NCBI GenBank assembly: GCA_016718205.1
Contig: JADKEB010000037.1
Span: forward strand, 120,491 to 184,490
Direction: 5' to 3'
DNA from: Saprospiraceae bacterium
GTDB lineage: Bacteria > Bacteroidota > Bacteroidia > Chitinophagales > Saprospiraceae
DNA length: 64,000 nt
Shown here: in pieces, positions 8,825-18,249 of the stretch
How positions within the stretch are numbered: the first letter of the stretch is position 1
Layout: every line of letters starts with the position of its first letter
Notes under the pieces: model-generated
Told to the model about the DNA's origin: nothing
The model's database searches: none
Seen by the model: the letters and a program-made list of their open reading frames with translations, nothing else
Program-made: the position numbers and the translations under genes

Positions 8825-11104
8825 TCATTTTTCATTACTCATAGAGTGTGGAAAATCTTCCCTTTTGATTCCTTTTCGTTTGTTTGGCTCTGCAGACATT
8901 AATAATTCAAAAACACCACCACTTGTGATGTCCTCATGCTTCAGGAAATTTTTGGTATATGCTCTGTTTTTCAATTTTGCATTTGCAACATACATATTCT
9001 TCGGGCTATTGTTTTTAGCATGGATGACAAATGATTTTCCGTTTTCAAGGCGGAGTGTCATCTTTCTAAACAGCGGAGCTCCAAGCACGTACTGATTTGT
9101 CCCCGACGTTACAGGATACATACCCATGGCAGAAAAAACATACCAGGCCGAAGTCTGACCATTATCTTCATCTCCACAAAGTCCATCCGGAGCCGGAGAG
9201 TACAATTTATTCATGATCTCTCTCACATGATATTGGGTTTTCCATGGTTCGCCGGCGTAATTGTACATATAAGGCATGTGTTGTATCGGTTGATTTCCAT
9301 GAGCATATTGTCCCATATTCATGACCAGCATTTCGGTGATTTCATGGATCTGTGCGCCATAATAGGAATAATCAAACGTAGGCGCGACCACAAAAACTGA
9401 ATCCATCTTGCTGATAAATTGATCTTTGCCACCCATGAGGTTGATCAATCCCTGCACATCGTGAAATACACACCAGGTCCAGTGCCATGAACAACCTTCA
9501 GTAAATGCATCACCCCATTTATCAGGGCGAAAAGGAGATTGAAATGTACCGTTGTTGTTTCTGCCGCGCATAAAATTGACAGTCGGATCAAAAACATTTT
9601 TGTAATAGGATGCCCGCTTCTCAAAAGTATCTACTTCTGATTGGGGTCTTTTTAATGATTTGGCAAGTTTTGAGATACTGAAATCAGCAAAAGCATATTC
9701 TAATGTCCTGGCTACATTTTCATTTTTCCCGACATTATAAGGTACATAGCCCAATGTATTGTAATATTCCACACCATATCTTCCAACCGAGCTTAATGGT
9801 CCCTCATTCTTACTGTTTTTTAAGATGGCTTCATACAAGGTATTTATCTCTTTATTGGGTATGCCCTTTAAGTAAGAATCTGCAATCAGTATGGCAGAAT
9901 TGGTCCCAACCATACAGTCTCTGTGTCCCGGACTTGCCCACTCAGGAAGCCATCCGCTTTCTTTATATGCATTGGCCAGTCCTTCCATCATCTGGCTGTT
10001 GAGCTCAGGATAGATAAGGGTAAAAAACGGGAACACTGCTCTGAAAGTATCCCAGAATCCATTATCAGTAAACATGTAGCCATCCAGGATCTTCCCATTG
10101 TAAGGGCTGTAATGTATGATTTTGTTATCCTTATCGTATTCATAAAATTTTCTGGGAAAAAGTAGTGTTCGATACAAAGCTGTATAAAAGGTGGTGAATT
10201 GTGCATCAGTTCCCCCTTCGACATTGATTCTGTTCAATTGTTTGTTCCACTCAGTTCGTCCTTTGGAGACTACCTGATCGAAAGTGTTTTGTCCGATTTC
10301 TCTCTGCAGATTCAATTCTGCTTGCTCAGGACTTACAAACGAGGAAGCGATTTTCAAATGTACTTTTTCATTGGATTGGGTTTTAAAGCGGATGATGGCT
10401 CCGGAGTGTTTGCTCAGGGACTCCATTTTACCTTCGGTAATGATACTGTCCGCTACTGTGTAAATTTGTTCAAAATCTTTATCTACATAAATGACAAAAT
10501 AGTTTTTGAAATTATCAGGAACACCTCCTGAATTATTGCAGGCATAGCCGATGATTTTTCTTTCTTTAGGAAATACCTTGATATATGAGTTCTTAAAAAA
10601 ACCATCAACAATCAAATAAGCTTTGTCCGTCTGAGGATATGTGATCCTAAAAGATGCGGCCCTTTCTGTTGGAGCCAATTCAACGGTAGTATTGTAATCT
10701 GCCAGATAAGCTTTGTAGTGATACGGGGTTGCTGTTTCTGCTTTATGCGAATACCAGGATGCGCGTTTGTTTTCATCAAAAACCAATTTTTCTGTAGTAG
10801 CAAAAATCGAGAAAGCCCCATAATCATTAATCCAGGGAGATGGTTGATGAGTTTGTTTAAATCCTCTGATTTTATTTGAAGCATACTGGTAACACCAACC
10901 ATCGCCCATACGATTGGTCTGCGGTGTCCAAAAATTCATACCCCAGGGCATGGCGATCGCAGGATATGTATTGCCGTTTGAAAATTCAAACTTTGAATCC
11001 GTACCCACCAAAGGATTTACATATTTTGTAAGGTCCTGAAGTCTCTGCCCATGGATAATGAGGCTGAAAATCAGGATAAACAATGTGGAAAAAGTTGATT
11101 TCAT
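8825..11104 (-). CDS. GH92 family alpha-mannosidase, secreted
   Basis: 759 residues with an N-terminal signal peptide ending near GQ. The N-terminal beta-sandwich begins with the GH92 signature NPLVGTD followed by NTYPAIAMPWGMNFWTPQT; the catalytic (alpha/alpha)6 domain contains the GDEDNGQTSAWY motif (about residue 643) with family acidic residues and the following MGMYPV. GH92 enzymes are calcium-dependent exo-alpha-mannosidases (mostly 1,2-linkages) acting on host or fungal N-glycans and mannans. Length is typical. Convergent with the amidohydrolase gene; no other glycan gene is adjacent, so it is not part of an obvious polysaccharide locus. Confidence 0.88.
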   Translation of the reverse strand: MKSTFSTLFILIFSLIIHGQRLQDLTKYVNPLVGTDSKFEFSNGNTYPAIAMPWGMNFWTPQTNRMGDGWCYQYASNKIRGFKQTHQPSPWINDYGAFSIFATTEKLVFDENKRASWYSHKAETATPYHYKAYLADYNTTVELAPTERAASFRITYPQTDKAYLIVDGFFKNSYIKVFPKERKIIGYACNNSGGVPDNFKNYFVIYVDKDFEQIYTVADSIITEGKMESLSKHSGAIIRFKTQSNEKVHLKIASSFVSPEQAELNLQREIGQNTFDQVVSKGRTEWNKQLNRINVEGGTDAQFTTFYTALYRTLLFPRKFYEYDKDNKIIHYSPYNGKILDGYMFTDNGFWDTFRAVFPFFTLIYPELNSQMMEGLANAYKESGWLPEWASPGHRDCMVGTNSAILIADSYLKGIPNKEINTLYEAILKNSKNEGPLSSVGRYGVEYYNTLGYVPYNVGKNENVARTLEYAFADFSISKLAKSLKRPQSEVDTFEKRASYYKNVFDPTVNFMRGRNNNGTFQSPFRPDKWGDAFTEGCSWHWTWCVFHDVQGLINLMGGKDQFISKMDSVFVVAPTFDYSYYGAQIHEITEMLVMNMGQYAHGNQPIQHMPYMYNYAGEPWKTQYHVREIMNKLYSPAPDGLCGDEDNGQTSAWYVFSAMGMYPVTSGTNQYVLGAPLFRKMTLRLENGKSFVIHAKNNSPKNMYVANAKLKNRAYTKNFLKHEDITSGGVFELLMSAEPNKRKGIKREDFPHSMSNEK

Positions 11105-12104
11105 ATTTTATGATTCATTTTATGGTATGGCGAAGTAACATTCTATCAAAAAACAAAAATATGTAATTATTAAGATAAACTTGTAGTGTTGTGGTAAAAT
11201 GTGAGGATTATGAATTTGACAAATAATTAGTGAGTATTTTTATTTATTATATTAAGCAATATCTATTTTGAATACTTGGGACACCAAGCCAAAATTGTTT
11301 AAACAAGTAGAATGTCCTGATTTTGTGTGCTGGGAGACCGGTGCAACTGAGCGATACAGCTAAACGCTTATGAAGAACGTTATTACTTCAAGTGAAGAAA
11401 TCTGAAAATCCAATTATTCTCCAAAAAGAAATATCATTTTAGATTTTTTAGAGTATATTAAAGTTTCAGTGATTGTAAATAGTATATATAAAATATTACA
11501 CATTAAACAATTATTGAATATAATAACTTATAGTACTGATAGCCAATGTCTTAGGTAGCTTTTTCAAGTATATCTATTCTTAAAGACTAAACTTATAGTA
11601 CACAGATATAATGTGCCAAAGTCTACCTATGATTGGCCTTTTCATTTTTAGACAAAACTTTGCAAAATTGCGTTAAGAAAAAGACTGAGTGATTTTGCTT
11701 TGGCAAAAAATGATTGAATGATTTCAATCATTAACGAAGGAACCGACCAAAACTTTGGTCGGCTTGAAATTATTTCAAATATTGTAGAAATAATGCAGTT
11801 CCTCAAATATTAAAACGGTGATAAACTCCAAAGGCGAGTTTTTTATGTTTAGCGATTTTGTGAAGGTTTGACGTTAAGAAAATGAAAAAGCCCTGCCTCG
11901 CCGTAACGTCAGGGCAGGCAGGCTTGATTTTTTGTTTCTTTGTATCAAGACAAAAGAAAAAGAAGTAAAACCAATGTACTTACAAATAAAATTACATATA
12001 AACTAAATTATGAAAATGAGAGATTAATATAGCAACTCCGAAACTTTAGTTATATATAAACAATTACTCATTCTGGATATTATTATCTGTACATAAAACA
12101 AAAT
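11105..12104. other. 1 kb intergenic region with several hairpins, no gene seen
   Basis: Lies between divergent genes. No credible coding frame. Visible structures are AATGATTGA/TCAATCATT near 11710-11733, immediately followed by CCGACCAAA/TTTGGTCGG (11743-11762), and a GCCCTGCCT...AGGGCAGGC stem near 11890-11923 that ends in GGCAGGCAGGC. The stretch near 11935-11975 (TTTGTATCAAGACAAAAGAA) resembles dispersed intergenic sequence I associate with Bacteroidota genomes. The regulatory regions of both flanking genes must lie here, but I could not fix a promoter. Confidence 0.5.
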
Positions 12105-14363
12105 ATGACGCGGGGTTTATTGACAATTGGTGTTTTTTTTCTTTTAAAAATATTGGTATCGGGGCAGGACTTAAACTATCTGAAAGATACACTGGCTGTA
12201 GGAAAACTGACAGGTCCTGTCATTTTCGATGGGTTGAGTAATGAGGTTGCCTGGGACAATGCTTACAAAATGGGCTTTATTACATCTCGTCCCATTTGGG
12301 GAGCAGAACCTTCCGAAAAAACGGAGATGTTGGTTGGGTATGATGACCATTATTTTTATGTGGCTGGAAGATGTTATACCAAAGACAGTACCAGTCTCGT
12401 CATAAGAAACTTAGTTCGTGATGGCTGGAGAGGAGATGATTGGACTACTTTTCACATCGATAATACCTTTGACAAACAAAATGCATTAATTTTTTCAGTT
12501 TATCCCATGGGGAGTCGATATGATGCTGCCATTGGCAATGATGGTGTAGATCTTGGCGTTTCGGCATTCAATCAGGATTTCAATATGTTTTGGGATGCAC
12601 GTTCTGTGGTCAACCATAAGGGATGGTTTTTTGAGATAAAGATCCCATTGTACAATCTCAGACTCAGAAAAAATGAAAGAGGTCATGTGATCGTGGGTAT
12701 AAGTGCTGCACGGACTCTGCAAAACCCTCAGGAAATGCATATTTTTCCTGCCATACCGCAAAATATTCTGGACGGCATGAGCAAACCTTCTGTGAAAAAA
12801 CCGGTAGTACTTTCAGATATTAAACCCCGAAAATTATTTTTAGTAACACCCTACCTGGCAGCAGCCACTTCCAGATTTAATTCAGTCAATGCTGAAGAGA
12901 AAAAATTTTCAACGACATCTGATCAAAAAGCGCAATTGGGTATGGATATCAAAGCAGGTCTCAACCCATACCTGACCCTGGACGTGTCGCTAAACCCTGA
13001 TTTTGCCCAGGTGGAAGCCGATGATCAATTGCTAAATCTGACCCGATTTTCTTTGTTTTTCCCTGAGAAGAGACAGTTTTTTCAGGAAGCAGCCGGGCTC
13101 TTTGATTTCAATCTAGGTGGCAGGACTCAAATGTTTTACAGCAGACGGATCGGCATCAATGACGGACAATTGACTTCTGTATATGGTGGTGCCAGAATGA
13201 CAGGAAAACTCAATGCTGATACAGATATCGGATTTCTAAGCATGCAGACAGCCCCACTCAGGGATGATGATGACAACAGGCTAAGAGCGAGCGAAAATTT
13301 TACAACATTGAGATTGCGCCGGAAATTTTTCAATCAGCAATCTTTTGTAGGTCTGATGGCTACAAATCGTTGGGTGGAGCAAAAAATCAACACCGGCTTA
13401 GGCCTGGACATGCTCATCAATCCTTCAGGAGATCACTATTTCGTGGGAGCTATGGCCACCACTTTTGAAAGCGGTAAGCCGGTCAATCCGGAAGCATCCC
13501 GCATCAATCTGCGATATGAATTGCGCAAAACAGATGAGATCTTCAGCCAGTTTTCCTATACATATTCCGGTCGTGATTTTAATCCTGCATCCGGATTTTT
13601 GGACAGGTCCGATTTTCATCTTTTCAAAGGAAGGGTAAGCTGGGGAAAATTTGCCCAGGACAAGAACAGGAAATATCAATATATCAGATGGCGGATTCTG
13701 GATTTGGATGCTTATCGTGGTGCTACTCAACACAACTGGGAATCCATAGAAATGAAGTCCACACTGCAGCTGAATACTTTCAAAGGGATGGAGACGACCA
13801 TGGAAGCGACGTACAATTACGAGTTTTTGGCTTCACCACTGACTTTTAGCAGCATGACTACTGTATCTCCCGGTACCTACCGTTTCGGGCAGGTATCTTT
13901 TGAATACCTTGAGCCGCGAGCCAAAAATTTCAGAAACTTTTTCAGTACGGCAGCCGGTACTTTTTTTGGCGGCCAAAGGGTAAATATGACATACAGTCCC
14001 ATATGGAATCTCGGAAAAAACTGGGAAATCCAGGGTCAATACAGTCTCAACCATCTCCGTTTCGGACAAAACATCGAAACCATCCACATAGGCCGTCTGA
14101 GATTGAATTATGCCCTGAATCTGCATCTTTCTGTCAATTATGTGATACAATTCAACAGTACCAACCGTCAGATATTCAATAATTTCAGACTAAGGTACAA
14201 CTTCAACGACGGCCATGATTTATTCCTGGTTTGGAATGAAAATTTCTTTACCGAAAGAAGTACATCCTGGGGAGAATTGAGACCTATATCCGGCAATCAA
14301 AACTTCATACTGAAATACAATGTAACCTTGGATTTGCTTAGGAGAAAGGGGAGGGTGTCGTAA
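12105..14363 (+). CDS. DUF5916 protein (CBM9-like domain plus membrane beta-barrel region)
   Basis: 752 residues with a signal peptide ending near SGQ. The N-terminal ~200 residues form a carbohydrate-binding-module-9-like sandwich (GPVIFDGLSNEVAWDNA near 37-53; YDDHYFYVAGRC). From about residue 245 to the end is DUF5916, marked by LNPDFAQVEADDQ and FFPEKRQFFQE (about 319-329), with many alternating aromatic beta-strands typical of an outer-membrane barrel. The function of this Bacteroidota family is not established; a surface role in binding or uptake of a glycan or peptide is inferred only. Full length for the family. Confidence 0.8.
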   Translation: MTRGLLTIGVFFLLKILVSGQDLNYLKDTLAVGKLTGPVIFDGLSNEVAWDNAYKMGFITSRPIWGAEPSEKTEMLVGYDDHYFYVAGRCYTKDSTSLVIRNLVRDGWRGDDWTTFHIDNTFDKQNALIFSVYPMGSRYDAAIGNDGVDLGVSAFNQDFNMFWDARSVVNHKGWFFEIKIPLYNLRLRKNERGHVIVGISAARTLQNPQEMHIFPAIPQNILDGMSKPSVKKPVVLSDIKPRKLFLVTPYLAAATSRFNSVNAEEKKFSTTSDQKAQLGMDIKAGLNPYLTLDVSLNPDFAQVEADDQLLNLTRFSLFFPEKRQFFQEAAGLFDFNLGGRTQMFYSRRIGINDGQLTSVYGGARMTGKLNADTDIGFLSMQTAPLRDDDDNRLRASENFTTLRLRRKFFNQQSFVGLMATNRWVEQKINTGLGLDMLINPSGDHYFVGAMATTFESGKPVNPEASRINLRYELRKTDEIFSQFSYTYSGRDFNPASGFLDRSDFHLFKGRVSWGKFAQDKNRKYQYIRWRILDLDAYRGATQHNWESIEMKSTLQLNTFKGMETTMEATYNYEFLASPLTFSSMTTVSPGTYRFGQVSFEYLEPRAKNFRNFFSTAAGTFFGGQRVNMTYSPIWNLGKNWEIQGQYSLNHLRFGQNIETIHIGRLRLNYALNLHLSVNYVIQFNSTNRQIFNNFRLRYNFNDGHDLFLVWNENFFTERSTSWGELRPISGNQNFILKYNVTLDLLRRKGRVS

Positions 14364-14457
14364 ATGTTTTTATACATCAACCCATATTCAGTTTATCTTT
14401 TGTGTTTACAAAGTAATGGTATTTGTATTGGAGATTATTGTTTGTAAAGTGGCTGAA

Positions 14458-14985
14458 TTATTTAAAAAAAGTATTGATTACCAAATGTCCATTTTTCTGA
14501 AATTCTCTAACTGCTTTATCACTAAGAATATCAAGCTTCTCAGGGTTTGTTTCGTCAAGGTCTATATTACAACCATTATCCAATTCAGTGTCAATTCTGT
14601 AATATTCAAACTTCTTTTGTGTAGGGTTTTGAGTATTTTTACTAATAAGTTTAATGAGATTTTGAGTTTGTTGTGTTTGACCTTGAAAAAACAAATCTAT
14701 AAGCCTTTTTTTAAATGGGTTTATCCAGTATAAGATCCCAAATTTTGATATAATCTTTTTGGAATTAGATTCAGTGAATTTTTGATGCCCTGTCCCGATT
14801 GACAAAACCTGTAATTCTGCTAAATCTTTATCAAAATAAGTTTGAGCTTCGATTATTGCTGTGAGGGTTGGATTATTGCAATAAACACCTCCATCTACTT
14901 TATTCCTAAATGGCACTTCAAGATTATTTAAATCAGTAAAAGTTGAAGAGTATGGTTTAAAATATGTTGGCGCCGTGCGTATTGC
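14458..14985 (-). pseudogene. Patatin-like phospholipase, C-terminal fragment
   Basis: About 175 residues matching the second half of a patatin-like phospholipase: the catalytic Asp motif VDGGVYCNNPT and the following LSIGTG strand are present. The oxyanion glycine loop and the GxSxG serine, which belong in the missing N-terminal half, are absent, so it cannot be active. The reading frame joins out of frame to an FAD-oxidase fragment just upstream, showing that a deletion removed the start of this gene and the end of its neighbour. An intact patatin would hydrolyse lipid acyl esters. Confidence 0.75.
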
Positions 14986-15490
14986 CCGAGACTGCACCTA
15001 CTATAGTTTGACCAGCTCCAATGCCGGCTGTTTTTAAAGATCGGGGCACCTGATCAGCTACTTTTGGCAATTCAAGGTAAACGTTCAATTCACCCACAGA
15101 AATACCGCATTGTGCTAGGACTAAATACTTTCTTTTGTCTTCAGGATAGTCATTGTGAAAAAATTGATCATCTACTTCAAAATATTTGTTGAGCAGTTTA
15201 GTATTCAGGAGGTAGTGGTCTGTTACCTGTATTTTTGATAAAGCCCAGCCAGAGCCAATGGCTTTGATCTGTTTTTTCTTTGTTTTTGCTTCCTGAATAA
15301 GATCGTTGATATCCTTCGATGTTTGATTCAATACTCCAAAAGTATCAAGTTGGATGCCCTGTGCATTCGAGTTGTCTATGTCAATCAGATCTTCTAATGG
15401 CAGATCGACTGTAACATGGATGTTTTCCCATTTTTGAGGTCCATTTCTTCTGATCATGACTTGATGATTAAGGATTGCTGGGTTTTGCAC
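14957..15490 (-). pseudogene. FAD-linked oxidase, N-terminal fragment
   Basis: The first ~175 residues of an FAD_binding_4 (PCMH-type) oxidase: IKAIGSGWALSKI is the flavin-binding start, LVLAQCGISVGELN follows, and it ends at TAGIGAGQTIVGAVSGNTHG, the loop normally followed by the rest of the FAD domain and a substrate domain of several hundred residues. Here it hits a stop four residues after NTHG, where patatin sequence begins in another frame. The product would be non-functional. The start overlaps the end of the upstream lipoprotein gene by 23 bp, so the two were probably co-transcribed. Confidence 0.75.
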
Positions 15491-15821
15491 ATCTCCAACT
15501 TATTTTGGAAGAGTCCCAAATCCCAAGTGTTACAATATATAAACCTATGCGCCAAATATTTTTTTCGATTTTAATCTCCTCTATATTGATCCTGGTTCCA
15601 TCTCCCAATGCACAATTTTCAATCCTGATGTCATCTCTGACAGCACCGTATAAAAACGTATTAGATACATCACTTTTCCACTCTGTACCTGGTTGGTTCC
15701 CTAATTCCCTACCACCTGGTCCACCAATTTGATATACGTATACTGTTGTGCAACTCTGAGCGAACCACATGATGATAGCCATCAGTATAAGCTTGTTTAA
15801 GAAATTTTTAATAGACTTCAT
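15468..15821 (-). CDS. Small lipoprotein, Bor-like
   Basis: 117 residues. Lipoprotein signal with hydrophobic core and lipobox WFAQSC (lipidated Cys24). The mature part, ending ...RIGLYIVTLGIWDSS...WRC, resembles the Bor/Iss family of small outer-membrane lipoproteins, where a TLGIY-like strand and a late Cys are conserved; this call is tentative. It is the first gene of a minus-strand transcript that continues into the broken oxidase. A well-formed divergent promoter with an upstream dyad drives it. Confidence 0.6.
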   Translation of the reverse strand: MKSIKNFLNKLILMAIIMWFAQSCTTVYVYQIGGPGGRELGNQPGTEWKSDVSNTFLYGAVRDDIRIENCALGDGTRINIEEIKIEKNIWRIGLYIVTLGIWDSSKISWRCAKPSNP

Positions 15822-15882
15822 TTTTTGATTATTTTATATTGTATCTCCATGAAAATTTACGCTCTTTTCTGAATATATCATA

Positions 15883-16053
15883 CAAAAGTAAATGATTATG
15901 CAGCACTTGTCAATATAACTTTTGTTATACTAAGACTAACTATTGATATACACTATTATATTATAACTAGAATTATCTACACATATTTATTCTGATTTTT
16001 GAAATATATAACAAAAGTTATATTGACTGGCTCGAAACATACCTATACTTTTG
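15883..16053. promoter_or_regulatory. Paired divergent promoters, each with the same 16-bp dyad upstream of the -33 box
   Basis: Two Bacteroidota-type promoters point away from each other. Minus strand: TTG (complement of 15911-15913), 20 nt, TACTTTTG (complement of 15883-15890), toward the Bor-like lipoprotein. Plus strand: TTG 16023-16025, 20 nt, TACTTTTG 16046-16053, toward the protease-nuclease fusion. Directly upstream of each -33 box lies the dyad TATAAC-N4-GTTATA (15914-15929 and 16007-16022). With three flanking bases the two form a perfect 21-bp inverted repeat separated by 77 bp. Placement just upstream of -33 suggests an activator site; looping between the two is possible. Confidence 0.7.
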
Positions 16054-16276
16054 TATCATCGTAATAAGGAATACTACTTAATTATAGTCAAAAGAAATTA
16101 GACTGCCAAATATTTTGATTTTAATTCATTGAAAATGTGTCAATTAAAATTCTAAATTTTAACAGTCAAATTTGTCTTTAAGTATAATGCTACTCATTTA
16201 ATTTTACTCACTTAAAAAACCAAAGTAAAAATGGCCAAACAAAAACAAAAAATCAAAGAAAGAAATCCTTGCATCA

Positions 16277-18064
16277 TTGAGAGCTTTTATACGTTCCAAA
16301 GGGCAGGATTATCTGAAAGACGGTAATATATCCTCCATAGGTGTAGGGTATAAAATCAAAGATGGTGTCAGGACAGACGAAATAACGATTCAGTTTACCG
16401 TAGCCGTCAAACTGGAGGCCGACCAATTAGAATCCTTCGGTACGACCATGATACCAAAGACCATAGAAGTGGAAGGCATCTCTATCTCTACAGATGTATT
16501 GCAACGCACCTATGACCTTTCGTTTAGCATCATAGAAGATGTGGCTGTCAATAATCGAAAAATTAAAGTCAATCCATTGCAGCCCGGTATCAGCATTTCC
16601 CATGTCAATGGCACTGCAGGCACCCTGGGATGTTTTGTCTATGACAGAGTGACCGAAACACCATATATACTGAGCAATTGGCATGTATTGCATGGTTCCG
16701 GTGGTACTATTGGCGACCGGATCGTTCAGCCTGGTCCCATCGATGACAATCGTACTGATCTCAACAACTGTGGTCAATTGGTCAGATCCTATCTGGGAAT
16801 CGGCGGAGATTGCGCCTTGTCATCTATAGAAGACCGTACCTACAAAGAAGAGATCCTTCAGTTGGCCACTACTGTCAAAGAAATCAGTGACCCTGAATTG
16901 GATGACAGAGTAGTAAAAAGCGGTCGCACTACCAATGTCACCTATGGTGTAGTAGTTCGTACTGATGTCATCACCAAAATTAATTATCGTGGCACCACCG
17001 GAATCAGGGAAATCGGATGTTTTGAAATAGGCATAGATACAACGCGCCCTCCAGAACGGGGAGAAATATCTGAAGGCGGAGACTCCGGTTCTGTCTGGAT
17101 GATCCTGAAGCCGGACCACAAACCCTCCAATATCATGGCCGGTCTGCATTTCGCCGGCGAGGCACCTTCCAATCCACTGGAATATGCACTGGCATGTTAT
17201 CCAAAGTCTGTTTTCGAAAAATTGGGTATCAAAACATCCAAAACACTTATAGCCCCACCTACCAACATCAAAGCGTATCATCCGGAATTTTTAGGTAGCA
17301 GAGTCGATGTACCGAAACTATCGAATACCAGTGTGGCTTACAAACTTGACGGAACAGAAATCATAGATTACACCCACTTCTCACTTGCTCTGCACAAGAC
17401 CAGGCGGATGGCTATTTGGGTAGCCTGGAATATCGACGGCGGCGCACTTAAGAAACTGTCACGATCAAATATCTCTTTCAAAAATGACCCAAGAATCCCA
17501 GACAAACATCAGGCTGGTGAGTCTTTATACAGAAGCAATGATCTGGATCGCGGCCACATTGCCAGACGGGCAGATTTGATTTGGGGCAGCCTTACGGAAG
17601 CAAAAAAGGCCAATACCGATTCTTTTTTCTTCACCAACATCGCACCACAGATGAATGACTTCAATCAAAGCGGCTTGGGCGGTATATGGGGAAAATTAGA
17701 AGATGCTGTCTTCAATGATGTAGATGTAGAAAACCTAAAGATCAGTTTGATAGGTGGCCCCGTCTTTAATGATGATGACCGTACATATCGCAGCATAAAA
17801 ATTCCGAGAGAGTTTTATAAAATCATATTTTACAAAGTAAACGGTGTACTCAAATCAAAAGCATTTTTATTGACTCAAAACATTGACAGCCTTGAAGCGC
17901 TGGAACTACAAGCGTTTAAAGTATACGAAGTAGCCCTTTCAGAACTCGAACAAAGGTGTAAATTCCGGTTTGCAGATTCATTGAAAGCATCTATACCGGA
18001 AGTGATGCTGGAAGATACAAGACAGAGACAACCGATCAGATCTGTGGAAGAAATTATGTGGTGA
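16277..18064 (+). CDS. Trypsin-like serine protease fused to DRGH-type (NUC1) nuclease
   Basis: 595 residues in the open frame. The N-terminal half is a chymotrypsin-fold protease with His136 (LSNWHVLHG), Asp178 (GGDCALSS) and Ser270 (EGGDSGSVW) as the likely triad. The C-terminal half (about 340-560) is a DNA/RNA non-specific endonuclease of the beta-beta-alpha-metal type: NDLDRGHIARR with catalytic His427, then TNIAPQMNDFNQSG, holding metal-binding Asn residues. No signal peptide, so probably cytoplasmic. The open frame begins at a TTG. A good ATG at 16231 (MAKQKQK...) lies in another frame and would join it by a one-base change in an A-rich run, so the true start is probably 16231 with a frameshift or read error. 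The upstream promoter carries a paired dyad. Confidence 0.8.
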   Translation: MRAFIRSKGQDYLKDGNISSIGVGYKIKDGVRTDEITIQFTVAVKLEADQLESFGTTMIPKTIEVEGISISTDVLQRTYDLSFSIIEDVAVNNRKIKVNPLQPGISISHVNGTAGTLGCFVYDRVTETPYILSNWHVLHGSGGTIGDRIVQPGPIDDNRTDLNNCGQLVRSYLGIGGDCALSSIEDRTYKEEILQLATTVKEISDPELDDRVVKSGRTTNVTYGVVVRTDVITKINYRGTTGIREIGCFEIGIDTTRPPERGEISEGGDSGSVWMILKPDHKPSNIMAGLHFAGEAPSNPLEYALACYPKSVFEKLGIKTSKTLIAPPTNIKAYHPEFLGSRVDVPKLSNTSVAYKLDGTEIIDYTHFSLALHKTRRMAIWVAWNIDGGALKKLSRSNISFKNDPRIPDKHQAGESLYRSNDLDRGHIARRADLIWGSLTEAKKANTDSFFFTNIAPQMNDFNQSGLGGIWGKLEDAVFNDVDVENLKISLIGGPVFNDDDRTYRSIKIPREFYKIIFYKVNGVLKSKAFLLTQNIDSLEALELQAFKVYEVALSELEQRCKFRFADSLKASIPEVMLEDTRQRQPIRSVEEIMW

Positions 18065-18190
18065 TACCCCACTGTTGCGTGAGATTAATTGGGTGATGGT
18101 AATCCCAAACAACAAAAAATGTTACCCTGGATAAAATGAAGGCTTTTACTTGAAGGCAAATGATGAAATATGAAACTTACTCTTAATCTA

Positions 18191-18221
18191 TTGCTTTTTT
18201 ATAAAAAACACTTTACTTTAG
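18191..18221 (+). promoter_or_regulatory. Candidate Bacteroidota promoter
   Basis: TTG (18191-18193), 20-nt spacer, TACTTTAG (18214-18221), one base off TAnnTTTG; the next ATG is 28 bp downstream. Confidence 0.5.
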
Positions 18222-18249
18222 TGTCGAAATTAAAAATTAGTTTACAATC

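Noticed and set aside
9703..10531. Plus-strand frames opposite the GH92 gene
   Set aside because: Antisense to conserved GH92 motifs; translations are His/Tyr/Cys-rich without family resemblance.
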